Positions 1 to 7,180 of a stretch of DNA of 7,198 bases are shown piece after piece. Made by a program: the position numbers and the translations under genes. Each line of letters opens with the position of its first letter. Position 1 is the stretch's first letter. This stretch comes from an uncultured Prevotella sp. (GTDB taxonomy: Bacteria; Bacteroidota; Bacteroidia; Bacteroidales; Bacteroidaceae), in assembly GCA_900762125.1 (NCBI GenBank), contig CAAFFL010000069.1, positions 1 to 7,198 on the forward strand. Direction: 5' to 3'. The notes below the pieces were generated by a model, which saw only the letters and a list, made by a program, of their open reading frames with translations, searched no databases and was not told where the DNA came from.

Positions 1-1
1 C

Positions 2-193
2 GAGGCGACACTGCTGGCGAAGGTCACCGACTATCTCCACGCCCACGACAACATCCTCACGAACAGGGTGATGCGTGAGGTCTTCGGCCTGAGCTACTAC
101 GCAGCGCAGAAGTGGCTCGCCCACTTCGTCGGCACCGGCGTCCTGAAGAAGGTCGGCACGCGCCATGCCCCGGTCTACTGCCTGCCGCAGTAG
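2..193 (+). CDS. C-terminal fragment of a winged-helix/HTH-like protein (5' end outside the window)
   Basis: The frame is open from the first bases and ends at TAG 191-193, giving 63 residues of a larger protein. The visible part has a helix-turn-helix look: an amphipathic stretch ending near DYLHAH, then ILTNRVMREVFGLS, YYAAQKWLAHFVGTGVL, and a basic wing-like end KKVGTRHAPVYCLPQ. Spacing and hydrophobic pattern resemble winged-helix domains in which a 'GLS..A..WL..FV..G.L..VG......Y' pattern forms the recognition helix and wing. I cannot name the family; it could be a regulator, or the C-terminal DNA-binding part of a larger ATPase or nuclease-type protein. It is followed by a 73-nt gap before the glycosidase genes, with no convincing terminator between them. 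Whether it belongs to the carbohydrate locus cannot be decided from this fragment. Confidence 0.6.
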   Translation, partial: EATLLAKVTDYLHAHDNILTNRVMREVFGLSYYAAQKWLAHFVGTGVLKKVGTRHAPVYCLPQ

Positions 194-266
194 CCATCGG
201 CTAACCAAATGGCCGCCCTGGGGTATACATACAACTGAATTTAACACTGCAAACGAACAAAACGAC

Positions 267-2486
267 ATGCGACTGAAACTGATCATTCTCTGCACACTGC
301 TGTCCATGGGCATCGCCCGCGCAACGACGACGGCGGACGCCAACGTCACCACGCCCGGCACCGTGAGCAACCACGTCATCATCGGGTGGGACGGACCCAT
401 CACCCACGCCGTCATCGACGCGAGCCTCGACCGCATCCAGCGCATCGGCTTCCGCAACTTCATCGTTGAGCCTGGCAGCAGGATGGGGTTCCCCTATCTC
501 AGCGACGCGTGGTTCGCGCACATCCGCTACGCCGCCGAACAGGCACAGCGCCGCGGGATGAAGATGTGGATCATCGACGAGGGCAAATACCCCAGTGGCA
601 TGGCTGGCGGACGCTTCTCGCGGGAGCGCAAGGACCTGTGCATGTGGGCCCTCGTGCCGAAGGGCGACACAGTGACGGCCATCCGACGGTCGTCGCAGAC
701 GTGCTGCGTGGACAACCCCACGGGTAAGCGCAAGGACGAGACGAACTCGCTCTGCGACTACCTCGACTCCGCTGCCGTCGGCCAGTTCATCGAGTGGACG
801 CACGCCCGCTATGCGGAGACGCTCGGCCCGCTGCTCGGCACGACCGTCCTCGGACTGCGCGGCGACGAGCCCGCCTTTGCGCGGACGCCGTGGACCCCCC
901 GCATGCCAGAGTATTTTCTGCAGGAGAACGGCTACAGCCTGGAGCCGTGGATGAAGGTCCTCGTCGGCGGAGAGCGCTATTCCCTCGCCTACAGCAGACT
1001 GTCGCTCACGGAGCGCCGTGTGCGGGCAGATTATTGGAAGACGTTCGCACGTCATTTCGCCGACACGTTCTTCGGTATGCCCGCAGCGTGGACACAGCGC
1101 CACGGCGTACAGAGCATCGTCCACCTCGACAAGGACGACGACCTGCCGTGGTGCACACGGTTCTCCGGCGACCCGTTCCTCACGCTCAGCCGCGTGCAGG
1201 TGCCGGGCATCGACGTCATCTGGACACAGATCATGCCGGGCTGTAACACGGAGTTCCCGCGTCTGGCGTCGTCGGTGGCGCATGTGTGGGGCCAGAAGCT
1301 GGCGTTCAGCGAGAGCTTCGCCGCCTGGCGCGCACGGCTGACGATGCCCATCGTGCGCTATGTGCTTAACTACCAGATGGTGCACGGCATCAACCTCTTC
1401 GAGTTCATGTGGCTCACGGCAAACAACGAGCCGACGGGCTACCTCGCCGACCCGGGGATGAAGGACGTCGTAGCCTATACGGACCGTGCCACGGCGCGCC
1501 TGCAGCAGGGCCGTCCCGACGTCCGTGTGGCGGTGTATGTGCCGATGGCCGACATCTGGAACGGCGACAACCGATCCTATGCGATGATGAAGGGCGTGGG
1601 CCACATGCTCGCCAGCCGGCAGCACGACTATGACCTGCTCACCGACGACGGCATCGACGAGGCGTGCACCGTGGGCAATGGAAACCTCCAGACCCGTGGT
1701 GGCGCACGCTACGAGGCTGTCGTCATCCCCGACGCGCGGCTCGTGCGGCAGTCGGCATGGGCGAAGCTCCGCGACTACGCGAGCCGGGGCGGACGGGTGC
1801 TCTGCGTGGGCAGCCGGCCGGACATCGCCTATGCGCAGTCGTTCACCCACATGACGGGCGCCGAGCGCATCGACGGCACCGTGGTCAGCGACTCAACATG
1901 GAGCGACGCCTGGCAGCAGGCACTGCCCACGGCGGCGGTGACACTGGTCGGAGCGGCGGACGACAGCATCTTGGTGAACACGCGGCTCACGAATGATGGC
2001 CGACTCTATACGCTCTTCAACGCCCGACAGGCCGGCCGCACCATCACCGTAGACCTCGACGCCATCGGCACGGTGACGGCCTGGGACGCGGAGACGGATC
2101 GGAGACGGATTCTGAAGAGTAAGGTGGTGGGCAACAAGACGCGCGTCACCATCGACATCGACGGTTGGACGTGTGCCTTCCTCATCGTGAAGAAGCGCAC
2201 CGTGGACTATGACGCACGCCGCTATCGGTCGCTGCAGGCATGCATCGACCGCATCCACAGCGACGGCGGCGGGACGATGGTGCTCCGCAAGGGGACGTTC
2301 CGCACGGGAGCACTGGTCTTCCCACGAGGCGTGGACCTGCACATCGAGCGCGGCGCGGTGCTGGAGAGCATCGTCGACACAGCACGCTACCCCCATCGTC
2401 ACCACACGCTGGGAGGGCATCATGCAGCCCGCACGCGCCGCACTGCTGACGTTCGACCATGCCGACGACTGTGTAGTCTCGGGTGA
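267..2486 (+). CDS. Secreted GH106-like glycoside hydrolase module fused to the N-terminus of a GH28 domain (frame broken near 2390)
   Basis: The start is ATG 267, not an upstream in-frame ATG at 165 that lies inside the preceding gene. ATG 267 opens a signal peptide, MRLKLIILCTLLSMGIARA, with signal peptidase I features and no lipobox, and follows the A-rich leader aaacgaacaaaacgac. Residues about 30-400 resemble a GH106-like TIM barrel: IIDEGKYPSG, GDEPAF (E201), WTPRMPEYF, and FSESFAAW (E349). E201 and E349 match in context E601 and E739 of the GH106 module in the next gene, so they are candidate catalytic residues (inference). Residues about 419-530 resemble the amidotransferase-like domain of such enzymes (VAVYVPMADIW, YEAVVIPDA, GGRVLCVGS). 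A beta-rich segment follows up to about residue 645. From V646 the protein becomes the N-terminus of GH28 (SLQACIDRI, GGGTMVLRKGTFRTGALVF, VDLHIERGAVL) with no linker. After P709 the frame is wrong: about 31 residues without GH28 resemblance run to TGA 2484-2486. The true gene probably extended to 3315 (1015 residues). A periplasmic rhamnosidase-type activity on pectin is likely; the exact substrate is unknown. Confidence 0.8.
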   Translation: MRLKLIILCTLLSMGIARATTTADANVTTPGTVSNHVIIGWDGPITHAVIDASLDRIQRIGFRNFIVEPGSRMGFPYLSDAWFAHIRYAAEQAQRRGMKMWIIDEGKYPSGMAGGRFSRERKDLCMWALVPKGDTVTAIRRSSQTCCVDNPTGKRKDETNSLCDYLDSAAVGQFIEWTHARYAETLGPLLGTTVLGLRGDEPAFARTPWTPRMPEYFLQENGYSLEPWMKVLVGGERYSLAYSRLSLTERRVRADYWKTFARHFADTFFGMPAAWTQRHGVQSIVHLDKDDDLPWCTRFSGDPFLTLSRVQVPGIDVIWTQIMPGCNTEFPRLASSVAHVWGQKLAFSESFAAWRARLTMPIVRYVLNYQMVHGINLFEFMWLTANNEPTGYLADPGMKDVVAYTDRATARLQQGRPDVRVAVYVPMADIWNGDNRSYAMMKGVGHMLASRQHDYDLLTDDGIDEACTVGNGNLQTRGGARYEAVVIPDARLVRQSAWAKLRDYASRGGRVLCVGSRPDIAYAQSFTHMTGAERIDGTVVSDSTWSDAWQQALPTAAVTLVGAADDSILVNTRLTNDGRLYTLFNARQAGRTITVDLDAIGTVTAWDAETDRRRILKSKVVGNKTRVTIDIDGWTCAFLIVKKRTVDYDARRYRSLQACIDRIHSDGGGTMVLRKGTFRTGALVFPRGVDLHIERGAVLESIVDTARYPHRHHTLGGHHAARTRRTADVRPCRRLCSLG
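2090..2110 (+). repeat. Short direct repeat, 11-bp period, inside the GH106-like module
   Basis: GGAGACGGAT occurs at 2090-2099 and again at 2101-2110, separated by a single C. It codes for the segment AETDRRRI. The period is not a multiple of three, so gain or loss of one copy would shift the frame. Both flanks are currently in the frame that fits the domain, so there is no sign that this has happened. Confidence 0.6.
2390..2394 (+). other. Frameshift site: C5 homopolymer inside the GH28 domain
   Basis: Upstream, the frame reads DTARYP and then HRHHTLGG, which does not look like GH28. One base over, the sequence reads PIVTTRWEGIMQ, which continues the GH28 pattern (compare the common YP..TR.EG motif). 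The switch falls on tac-ccc-cat-cgt; with four Cs instead of five it would read tac-ccc-atc-gtc. The difference is therefore one extra C. The possible causes are a homopolymer sequencing or assembly error, a true inactivating mutation, slipped-strand phase variation, or +1 ribosomal slippage at CCC-C. The first two are most likely. Confidence 0.85.
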
Positions 2487-3315
2487 CGGACTCATCGACG
2501 CACGGGGACTGGAGTGGAAGGAGCAGCTGCGCGGCACCTACGGTAAGCCGAAGACGCTGTGCTTCGACCACTGCGACGGCGGCACGATACGCGACGTCCA
2601 CATCCGCAACCAGGCGTTCTGGTGCCTGCATGTGCTGTTCACCAACGGCTTCACCATCGACGGGGTGAGCATCGACGCACAGGACTATATACCGAGCAGC
2701 GACGGCATCGACATCGACTCGTCAACGGGCGTGACCATCCAGAATGCGCACATCAAGGCGCACGACGACTGCATCTCGATCAAGAGCGGCAAGGACACGG
2801 ATGGACGGCGCGTCGGACGGCCATCGGAGGACATCGTCGTCCGCAACTGCCATTTCGACTATGGTCATGGTGGCGTGGCCATCGGCAGTGAGGTGTCGGG
2901 GGGCATACGCCGCGTGCTCGTCACGGACTGCGACTTCATGGGCGAGAACTGGAACCCGATACGCATCAAGAGTCAGCCGTCGCGCGGCGGCGTCGTGGAG
3001 GACATCACGTTCCAGAACCTCGACATCCGACAGGCACGTAACATCTTCGAGATCAACCTGATGTGGCGCATGAAGGGGATGACGGAGCCACCCTACGAGC
3101 CGCGGACGCAGCTGCGCAACATCGTCTTCCGCCACATCCGCGGAAAGGCGCTGAACGCGGGTCTCTTCCAGGGCTATGCCGAGGCACCGCTCACGCCGGA
3201 CCTCTTCCACTTCGAGGACTGCGTGTTCACCTGCGACAAGCCCCTGACGCTCCGCAACGCGACGCTGGACCTCTCCGGCACCCGCTTCATCACATCGGGC
3301 ACCACGACGAAATAA
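2422..3315 (+). CDS. GH28 (polygalacturonase/rhamnogalacturonase-type) domain, 3' part of the frameshifted gene
   Basis: GH28 resemblance in this frame begins at 2392; ATG 2422 is the first plausible independent start but would lack a signal peptide and the first coils of the beta-helix. A GGGAGGG just before it looks like a ribosome site, but it encodes the conserved WEG of the family, so it is probably coincidental. All four GH28 signature segments are visible: SSDGID (D codon 2701; Ser where classical enzymes have Asn, a form I recall from bacterial GH28-like enzymes), HDDC (2761-2772), GHG (2863-2871) and RIK (2962-2970). Beta-helix repeats such as EDIVVRNCHF and EDITFQNLDI run between them. 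The stop is TAA 3313-3315, and the next gene begins 28 nt later, so the two are probably cotranscribed. GH28 enzymes hydrolyse alpha-linked galacturonate by inversion with a pair of Asp residues. Here an exo-acting role on GalA in rhamnogalacturonan is inferred from the neighbours. Best regarded as the C-terminal third of the gene starting at 267. Confidence 0.8.
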   Translation: MQPARAALLTFDHADDCVVSGDGLIDARGLEWKEQLRGTYGKPKTLCFDHCDGGTIRDVHIRNQAFWCLHVLFTNGFTIDGVSIDAQDYIPSSDGIDIDSSTGVTIQNAHIKAHDDCISIKSGKDTDGRRVGRPSEDIVVRNCHFDYGHGGVAIGSEVSGGIRRVLVTDCDFMGENWNPIRIKSQPSRGGVVEDITFQNLDIRQARNIFEINLMWRMKGMTEPPYEPRTQLRNIVFRHIRGKALNAGLFQGYAEAPLTPDLFHFEDCVFTCDKPLTLRNATLDLSGTRFITSGTTTK

Positions 3316-3343
3316 TCCATCGATAACAAAACCATCAACTGAT

Positions 3344-6300
3344 ATGAAGAGAACATTCCTGGGCATCCTACTGGCGCTCTGCATGACCATCACCATGGAG
3401 GCACAGACAGCCACCGACGTCTTGCAACAGGCCGAGCGCGTGAACGACTGGTTCATGCAGCAATGGCCCGACCCTACGAAGATCACCTTCGTGGGCAACA
3501 AACGGCGACCGTCGTCACTGTGGACACGCGCCGTCTACTATGAGGGCCTCATGGCGCTCCATGCCATGAAGCCGCAGCAGCGGTATGTGGACTATGCGAC
3601 GACATGGGCGACATTCCATAAGTGGACACCGCGCAACGGCGTCAAGACGAAGGATGCCGACGACTATTGCTGCTCGCAGACGTACATCGACCTCCATCGC
3701 CTCGACGTCAAAGGGGCCACACTGGACCATGTGAAGGCGAACCTCGACACGATCATCGCACGCGGCACGGCCAGCGACGCGGACTGGTGGTGGATCGACG
3801 CCCTGCAGATGGGCATGCCGGTCTTTGCGAAGATGGCACGGGAGACGGGCGACAGCCGCTATGCGGACAAGGCGTGGCGGATGTATGAGTACACCCGCAA
3901 CGAGCAGGACGGCGGACTGCGCAACCCCGTCAACGGACTGTGGTGGCGCGACCGCGACTTCAATCCACCTTACCGCACACCGGGTGGCCAGGACTGCTAC
4001 TGGAGCCGTGGCGACGGATGGGTGGTGGCGGCACTCGTGCGCGTGCTCAGCGAGATGCGCACGACGGACGCGCACTATGGCCAATACCTCCACGACCTGA
4101 CGACGATGCTCCACGCACTGATACCCCTACAGCGTGAGGATGGCTTCTGGAACTGCTCCTTGGCGGACGCCACGGACTATGGCGGGCCGGAGGTGACGGG
4201 CACGAGTCTGTTCGTCTATGGCATGGCCTGGTGCGTGCGCAAGGGCTATCTGCCGAAGGAGACATTCATGCCGGTCATCCAGAAGGGATGGCAGGCAATG
4301 GCGTCGGCGGTGCACAGCGACGGACGGCTCGGCTACCAGCAGGGCACGGGCAAGCAGCCAAGCGATTCGCAGCCGACGACCTACGACAAGGTGCCGGACT
4401 TCGACGACTTCGGCGTGGGCTGTTTCCTGCTCGGCGCCACGGAGTATGCGAGGCTCCTCGACGAGGGCGTCACTGTCGCAACCTGCTGGCCACCCGCGCT
4501 GCCGGAGGCAAAGGCGGGCATGCGCTGGTGGTGGCTGGGCTCGGCGGTGGACGAGGAAGGTCTGAAATATAACATCGACGAGATGGCGTCGCACGGCATC
4601 GGCACACTGGAGATCACGCCGATCTATGGCGTGAAGGGGAATGAGGCGCGTGAACTGTCGTTCCTCTCGCCCGCATGGATGAAGGCGCTGGCCTTCACCG
4701 AGCAGGAGACGGGACGGCAGGGCTTGCAGACAGACATGAACTGTGGCACGGGATGGCCGTTCGGCGGACCGCAGGTGACGTTCGACGAGGCGGCGTGTAA
4801 GCTGGTCGTCGTGGACTCACTCATGAGACGGAAGGACGCCCGCCGCTATCGGGACGGGAACAGCGTGGCGCAGGCACGCATGGTCCTGCCCGCACCGACG
4901 AAGGAACAGAAATACGCGACGTTCATCGCGCAACGTATATATAAGAAAGGTGAGGACCGCCGCGTGATCACGCTCTACCAGAGTCGCACGCGGCAGAAGG
5001 TGAAACGTGCGGCACCCGGCGGCGAGGGATGGGTCATCGACCACTTCGACTCCACGGCCGTGGCTCACTATCTGGCGCGCTTCGACGAGGCGTTCCGACA
5101 GACGGGCGTGCCCTACCCTACATCGTTCTTCAATGACTCGTACGAGGTCTATGGCGCCGACTGGACACCCTCACTGCTGAAGGAGTTCCGCGCACGGCGT
5201 GGCTATGACTTGCTGGACCGTCTGGAGTTGTTTGTCGACGGCGACGCTACGGTCATCAGCGACTATCGCGAGACGATGGGCGACCTGCTGCTGCGGAACT
5301 TCACCGAGCAATGGGTGCAGTGGTGCCACAGCCATGGCACGACGGTGCGCAACCAGGCGCATGGCTCACCAGCAAACCTCATCGACGTCTATGGAGCCGT
5401 GGACATCCCGGAGATCGAGGGCTTCGGGCTGTCGGACTTCGGCATCAAGGGACTCCGGCAGGACCCGGGGATGACGCGGAAGAACTACTCCGACCTCTCG
5501 ATGCTGAAATACGCGCCATCGGCAGCGCATGTCATGGGTAAGCCGTTCGCCTCGAGCGAGACGTTCACGTGGCTGACGGAGCATTTCCGCACGTCGCTCT
5601 CGCAGATGAAGCCGGACCTGGACCTGATGTTCTGCGCAGGCGTGAACCACATGTTCTTCCATGGGGCAGCGTACTCGCCAAAGGGTGAGCCGTGGCCGGG
5701 CTATCGGTTCTATGCCTCGGTGGACATGAGTCCGACGAACACGATATGGCGCGACGCACCGGAACTGATGCGCTACATCGAGCGCTGCCAGAGCTGGCTG
5801 CAGTGGGGACAGCCGGACAACGACTTCCTCGTGTTGCTGCCCGTCAGGAACATGTGGCGCGACAACACGGACAAACGACTGATGATGTTCGACATCCACT
5901 CGATGGCGACGAAGGCACCGCAGTTCATCCGCGACATCCTCACCATCGACTCGCTGGGCTACGACTGCGACTATATCTCCGAGAAGATGCTGCTGGGCAC
6001 GAGCTACCGCGACGGACAACTCGTCACGGCGGCGGGCACACGCTACCGCGGACTGATCATTCCGGGACGGGAGACGATCATGACGGACGCGACACGCCAG
6101 CATATCGACAACCTGCGGCAGCAGGGCGCGCACATCATCTGGGACATCGACGCGCAGGCGCTCGGACAGGCCGCACGACCGGAGCTGATGAAGAGCCGCT
6201 ACGGACTGAAGATGATCCGCCGCGTGTCACCGGACAACACGGGGGCCTGCGCGGGACATCGGCACCACTACTTCATCGCGAACCTCTCGCCGGAGGACCG

Positions 6301-7078
6301 CGACGTCGTTGTACCGCTGGCCGTTGTGGCGAAGAGCGGCAGATGGTTCAACCCGATGGACGGCACCGTCAGCCCAGCGGCATTCAATGAGAAGGGTGAG
6401 GTGAAGGTCACACTGCGGTCGGGAGAGAGCCGGATCTTAGCCGTCAGCGACAGCGGCAGCATGCCGATGGATCAAGAATGTGGGAAGGACTGCATGCAGA
6501 AAGGTAAGGGCTGCATGGCTAAAGGCAAGGCCTGTAAGATGATGGACGAGGCCAGCGGCACAGGAACCTTCTCGCCCGTCGCCGTAACGTTCGCTCCCTG
6601 GCAGCTTCACTTCATCGAGTCAAGTCCAGTGGTAACGGACACGTTCCGCTTGGAGCGTCTGCAGACCTGGGAGTTGCTGCCGAACGACAGCGTGAAGGAA
6701 TTGATGGGCACGGGCGTCTATGAGACGACGCTCACGCTCCGCGACAAGGTCGGCGCAGACACACGCTACCGCCTCGACCTCCGCGACGTGCGCGAGTCGG
6801 CAAGGGTCTATGTCAATGGGCAGTACGTCGGTACGGCATGGGCGGTGCCGATGACGCTGGACTTTAGCGGTATCCTCCACACGGGACGGAACACGCTGCG
6901 CATCGAGGTGACGAACCTCCCCGCAAACCGCATAGCGGCCTACGACCGCCGCGGCGTGCAGTGGCGGAAGTTCAAGGAGATCAATGTCGTGGACCTGAAC
7001 TATAAGAAGTCCAACTATGCCGACTGGGCTCCTGTGCCGTCGGGCTTGAACAGCGCGCTCCACCTCTATAAACAGTGA
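3344..7078 (+). CDS. Secreted GH105 unsaturated rhamnogalacturonyl hydrolase - GH106 alpha-L-rhamnosidase fusion
   Basis: This intact 1244-residue protein starts at ATG 3344 with the signal peptide MKRTFLGILLALCMTITMEA and no lipobox, so it is probably periplasmic. Residues about 22-375 form a GH105 (YteR/YesR-like) alpha/alpha barrel: DDYCCSQTY (D106-D107), WWWID with D152 as the likely general acid, WSRGDGW (220-226), and a late DFDDFGVGCFLLGATEY segment. GH105 enzymes remove the 4,5-unsaturated galacturonate left at the non-reducing end by pectate or rhamnogalacturonan lyases. Residues about 380-1244 form a complete GH106: PEAKAGMRWWWLGSAV (to residue 401), DMNCGTGWPFGGP (464-476), NDSYEVYGADWTP (E601), SSETF (E739), an amidotransferase-like domain (FLVLLPVRNMW, YRGLIIPGRETI), and a C-terminal beta-sandwich ending in VTNLPANRIA, KEINVVDLNYKK and DWAPVPSGLNS. 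E601 and E739 are proposed as the catalytic pair by position, not proven. The two enzymes join with almost no linker and no second signal peptide. A Cys/Met/Lys-rich insert lies at about 1042-1067. The gene sits 28 nt after GH28 and ends before a hairpin. The family calls are firm; the natural substrate, RG-I or RG-II fragments, is inferred. Confidence 0.92.
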   Translation: MKRTFLGILLALCMTITMEAQTATDVLQQAERVNDWFMQQWPDPTKITFVGNKRRPSSLWTRAVYYEGLMALHAMKPQQRYVDYATTWATFHKWTPRNGVKTKDADDYCCSQTYIDLHRLDVKGATLDHVKANLDTIIARGTASDADWWWIDALQMGMPVFAKMARETGDSRYADKAWRMYEYTRNEQDGGLRNPVNGLWWRDRDFNPPYRTPGGQDCYWSRGDGWVVAALVRVLSEMRTTDAHYGQYLHDLTTMLHALIPLQREDGFWNCSLADATDYGGPEVTGTSLFVYGMAWCVRKGYLPKETFMPVIQKGWQAMASAVHSDGRLGYQQGTGKQPSDSQPTTYDKVPDFDDFGVGCFLLGATEYARLLDEGVTVATCWPPALPEAKAGMRWWWLGSAVDEEGLKYNIDEMASHGIGTLEITPIYGVKGNEARELSFLSPAWMKALAFTEQETGRQGLQTDMNCGTGWPFGGPQVTFDEAACKLVVVDSLMRRKDARRYRDGNSVAQARMVLPAPTKEQKYATFIAQRIYKKGEDRRVITLYQSRTRQKVKRAAPGGEGWVIDHFDSTAVAHYLARFDEAFRQTGVPYPTSFFNDSYEVYGADWTPSLLKEFRARRGYDLLDRLELFVDGDATVISDYRETMGDLLLRNFTEQWVQWCHSHGTTVRNQAHGSPANLIDVYGAVDIPEIEGFGLSDFGIKGLRQDPGMTRKNYSDLSMLKYAPSAAHVMGKPFASSETFTWLTEHFRTSLSQMKPDLDLMFCAGVNHMFFHGAAYSPKGEPWPGYRFYASVDMSPTNTIWRDAPELMRYIERCQSWLQWGQPDNDFLVLLPVRNMWRDNTDKRLMMFDIHSMATKAPQFIRDILTIDSLGYDCDYISEKMLLGTSYRDGQLVTAAGTRYRGLIIPGRETIMTDATRQHIDNLRQQGAHIIWDIDAQALGQAARPELMKSRYGLKMIRRVSPDNTGACAGHRHHYFIANLSPEDRDVVVPLAVVAKSGRWFNPMDGTVSPAAFNEKGEVKVTLRSGESRILAVSDSGSMPMDQECGKDCMQKGKGCMAKGKACKMMDEASGTGTFSPVAVTFAPWQLHFIESSPVVTDTFRLERLQTWELLPNDSVKELMGTGVYETTLTLRDKVGADTRYRLDLRDVRESARVYVNGQYVGTAWAVPMTLDFSGILHTGRNTLRIEVTNLPANRIAAYDRRGVQWRKFKEINVVDLNYKKSNYADWAPVPSGLNSALHLYKQ
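6491..6532 (+). repeat. Two in-frame 21-bp repeats encoding Cys-Met-x-Lys-Gly-Lys-x heptads
   Basis: Residues 1050-1056 read CMQKGKG and 1057-1063 read CMAKGKA, followed by C1064-K-M-M. With C1046 just upstream (ECGKD), the four cysteines are spaced C-x3-C-x6-C-x6-C and interleaved with Met and Lys. At the DNA level the two 21-bp units are similar but not identical. The segment lies between LRSGESRILAVSDSG and SPVAVTFAPWQLHF, that is, in the loop joining two beta-sandwich parts of GH106. It uses AAA and GGT codons that are rarer in the GC-rich surroundings. GH106 proteins I know do not carry this insert. Metal binding or disulfide formation is possible but unproven. Confidence 0.75.
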
Positions 7079-7094
7079 CACGCACAACATAAAA

Positions 7095-7130
7095 CGAATC
7101 CCAGCCTTCTCTCTCGAAGACTGGGATTCG
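7095..7130 (+). terminator. Hairpin terminator after the GH105-GH106 gene
   Basis: CGAATCCCAG (7095-7104) pairs perfectly with CTGGGATTCG (7121-7130). After one C-A mismatch the stem continues with CTTC against GAAG, leaving a 6-nt TCTCTC loop. It begins 16 nt after the TGA stop. There is no T tract after it on the plus strand. AAAA precedes it, so a U tract would form only in a minus-strand transcript. It may be a weak or factor-assisted terminator, or an mRNA 3'-end stabiliser. Confidence 0.65.
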
Positions 7131-7180
7131 AACGATTAATCCTAAAACTAATCTTTAAAACCTAATAACTAAAAACCTAT
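7131..7180 (+). promoter_or_regulatory. AT-rich leader/promoter region of the downstream gene
   Basis: After the hairpin, composition changes sharply from GC-rich coding sequence to an A/T-rich stretch with CTAA-type words (cctaaaactaatc, cctaataactaaaaacc) just before ATG 7181. It has no Shine-Dalgarno motif, as is usual for Bacteroidota translation starts. I found no clear match to the Bacteroides promoter boxes (TTTG and TAnnTTTG), so the promoter is not placed. Confidence 0.35.

Noticed and set aside
193..213. Terminator hairpin between the upstream fragment and the first enzyme
   Set aside because: Only a 5-bp stem (GCCAT/ATGGC) with an 11-nt loop and no T tract; too weak to call.
165..266. 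Earlier in-frame start at 165 for the first enzyme
   Set aside because: It would overlap the end of the preceding gene and place a 34-residue non-hydrophobic stretch before an obvious signal peptide that starts at ATG 267.
214..266. Promoter before the first enzyme (TATACATA, TACAACTG)
   Set aside because: Neither matches the Bacteroides TAnnTTTG box well and no TTTG box lies at suitable spacing, so a promoter cannot be placed.
201..1850. 549-codon open frame on the minus strand opposite the first glycosidase
   Set aside because: It is rich in Arg, His, Ala and Val with no recognisable domain, and lies antisense to a gene with a signal peptide and glycosidase motifs. Long antisense frames are expected in GC-rich genes; similar ones occur at 2722-3501 and 5366-6133.
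2411..2424. GGGAGGG before ATG 2422 as evidence for an independent GH28 gene
   Set aside because: The bases encode the conserved Trp-Glu-Gly of GH28, Bacteroidota rarely depend on Shine-Dalgarno sites, and a product starting there would lack a signal peptide and the first part of the beta-helix.
7095..7134. tRNA T-arm or integration-site remnant suggested by CGAATCCC and GGGATTCGAAC
   Set aside because: The two parts are the arms of one hairpin. No acceptor, D or anticodon arm is present on either strand, and no integrase is visible.
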